Source: Sphingobacterium olei
Lineage (GTDB): Bacteria > Bacteroidota > Bacteroidia > Sphingobacteriales > Sphingobacteriaceae
DNA length: 64,000 nucleotides
Assembly: GCF_005048855.1 (NCBI RefSeq)
Contig: NZ_SUME01000004.1
Coordinates: forward strand, 248,001 to 312,000
Direction: 5' to 3'
Of this stretch, positions 63,964 to 64,000 are shown in pieces (the first letter of the stretch is position 1; each line of letters starts with the position of its first letter). The notes below the pieces were generated by a model. It was not told where the DNA came from, ran no database searches, and saw only the letters and a program-made list of their open reading frames with translations. The translations under genes and the position numbers were made by a program.

Positions 63964-64000
63964 ATAATTTTTCTGTTCGAAACTTCGGCGATAAACTTTG

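Overview
The window looks like a chromosomal segment of a Gram-negative Bacteroidota bacterium, most likely of the Sphingobacteriaceae (Sphingobacterium/Pedobacter-like). The evidence is moderate to low GC, many secreted glycan-degrading enzymes, a hybrid two-component sensor typical of polysaccharide-utilisation loci, several -7 elements matching the Bacteroidota consensus TAnnTTTG, and Bacteroidota-type DUF families. This placement is inferred from gene content; no 16S rRNA is present. No tRNA, rRNA, CRISPR array, intact insertion sequence, prophage or SusC/SusD pair was seen.

Region 1 (1-12.5 kb) is a rhamnogalacturonan-I (pectin) degradation locus. A truncated HTCS sensor gene leaves the window on the left, divergent from a GntR-type regulator. 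Rightward genes follow for a GH2 glycosidase, a GH28 galacturonan/rhamnogalacturonan hydrolase, a PL11 rhamnogalacturonan lyase fused to a GH43-type propeller, two tandem CE12-like acetylesterases and an S1-type sulfatase. Together they could deacetylate, cleave and trim RG-I. Importers of the SusC/D type must lie outside the window or be elsewhere.

Region 2 (12.5-34 kb) is mostly housekeeping: a DUF4197 lipoprotein, secreted phosphodiesterases, an HD phosphohydrolase, a THUMP-type RNA methyltransferase, DUF3127 with an SSB-like acidic tail, an XpaC-like/TelA pair, fumarase, a C-terminal processing protease, a tandem of one intact and one apparently dead rhomboid, MutL, an Lrp/AsnC regulator, a candidate three-hairpin small RNA, a kinase-like orphan, RuvC, and a flippase-like/GT2/PlsC envelope-lipid group.

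Region 3 (34-46.9 kb) starts with about 700 bp of palindrome-rich non-coding DNA. After it come a DUF2089 zinc-ribbon regulator with two membrane proteins and a hydrolase, an SDR and a second flippase-like protein, a lipocalin-like lipoprotein, a PLP-dependent sulfhydrylase, and a small fucose-release locus (GH29, GH95 and a surface lipoprotein).

Region 4 (46.9-56.8 kb) is the most system-like part. A leftward operon encodes a YbjN-like protein, PspA/IM30, a DUF4177 microprotein, a YqiJ/NfeD-like OB-fold membrane protein, a large flotillin and a 1614-residue DUF3686 AAA+ ATPase. It is divergent from an XRE regulator, and the shared promoter region holds a perfect 7+3+7 palindrome. I read it as a membrane-stress or membrane-remodelling module.

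Region 5 (56.8-64 kb) holds UvrA, a DUF2157-like membrane protein, an OsmC-type peroxidase and an SGNH lipoprotein/FadL-type porin pair.
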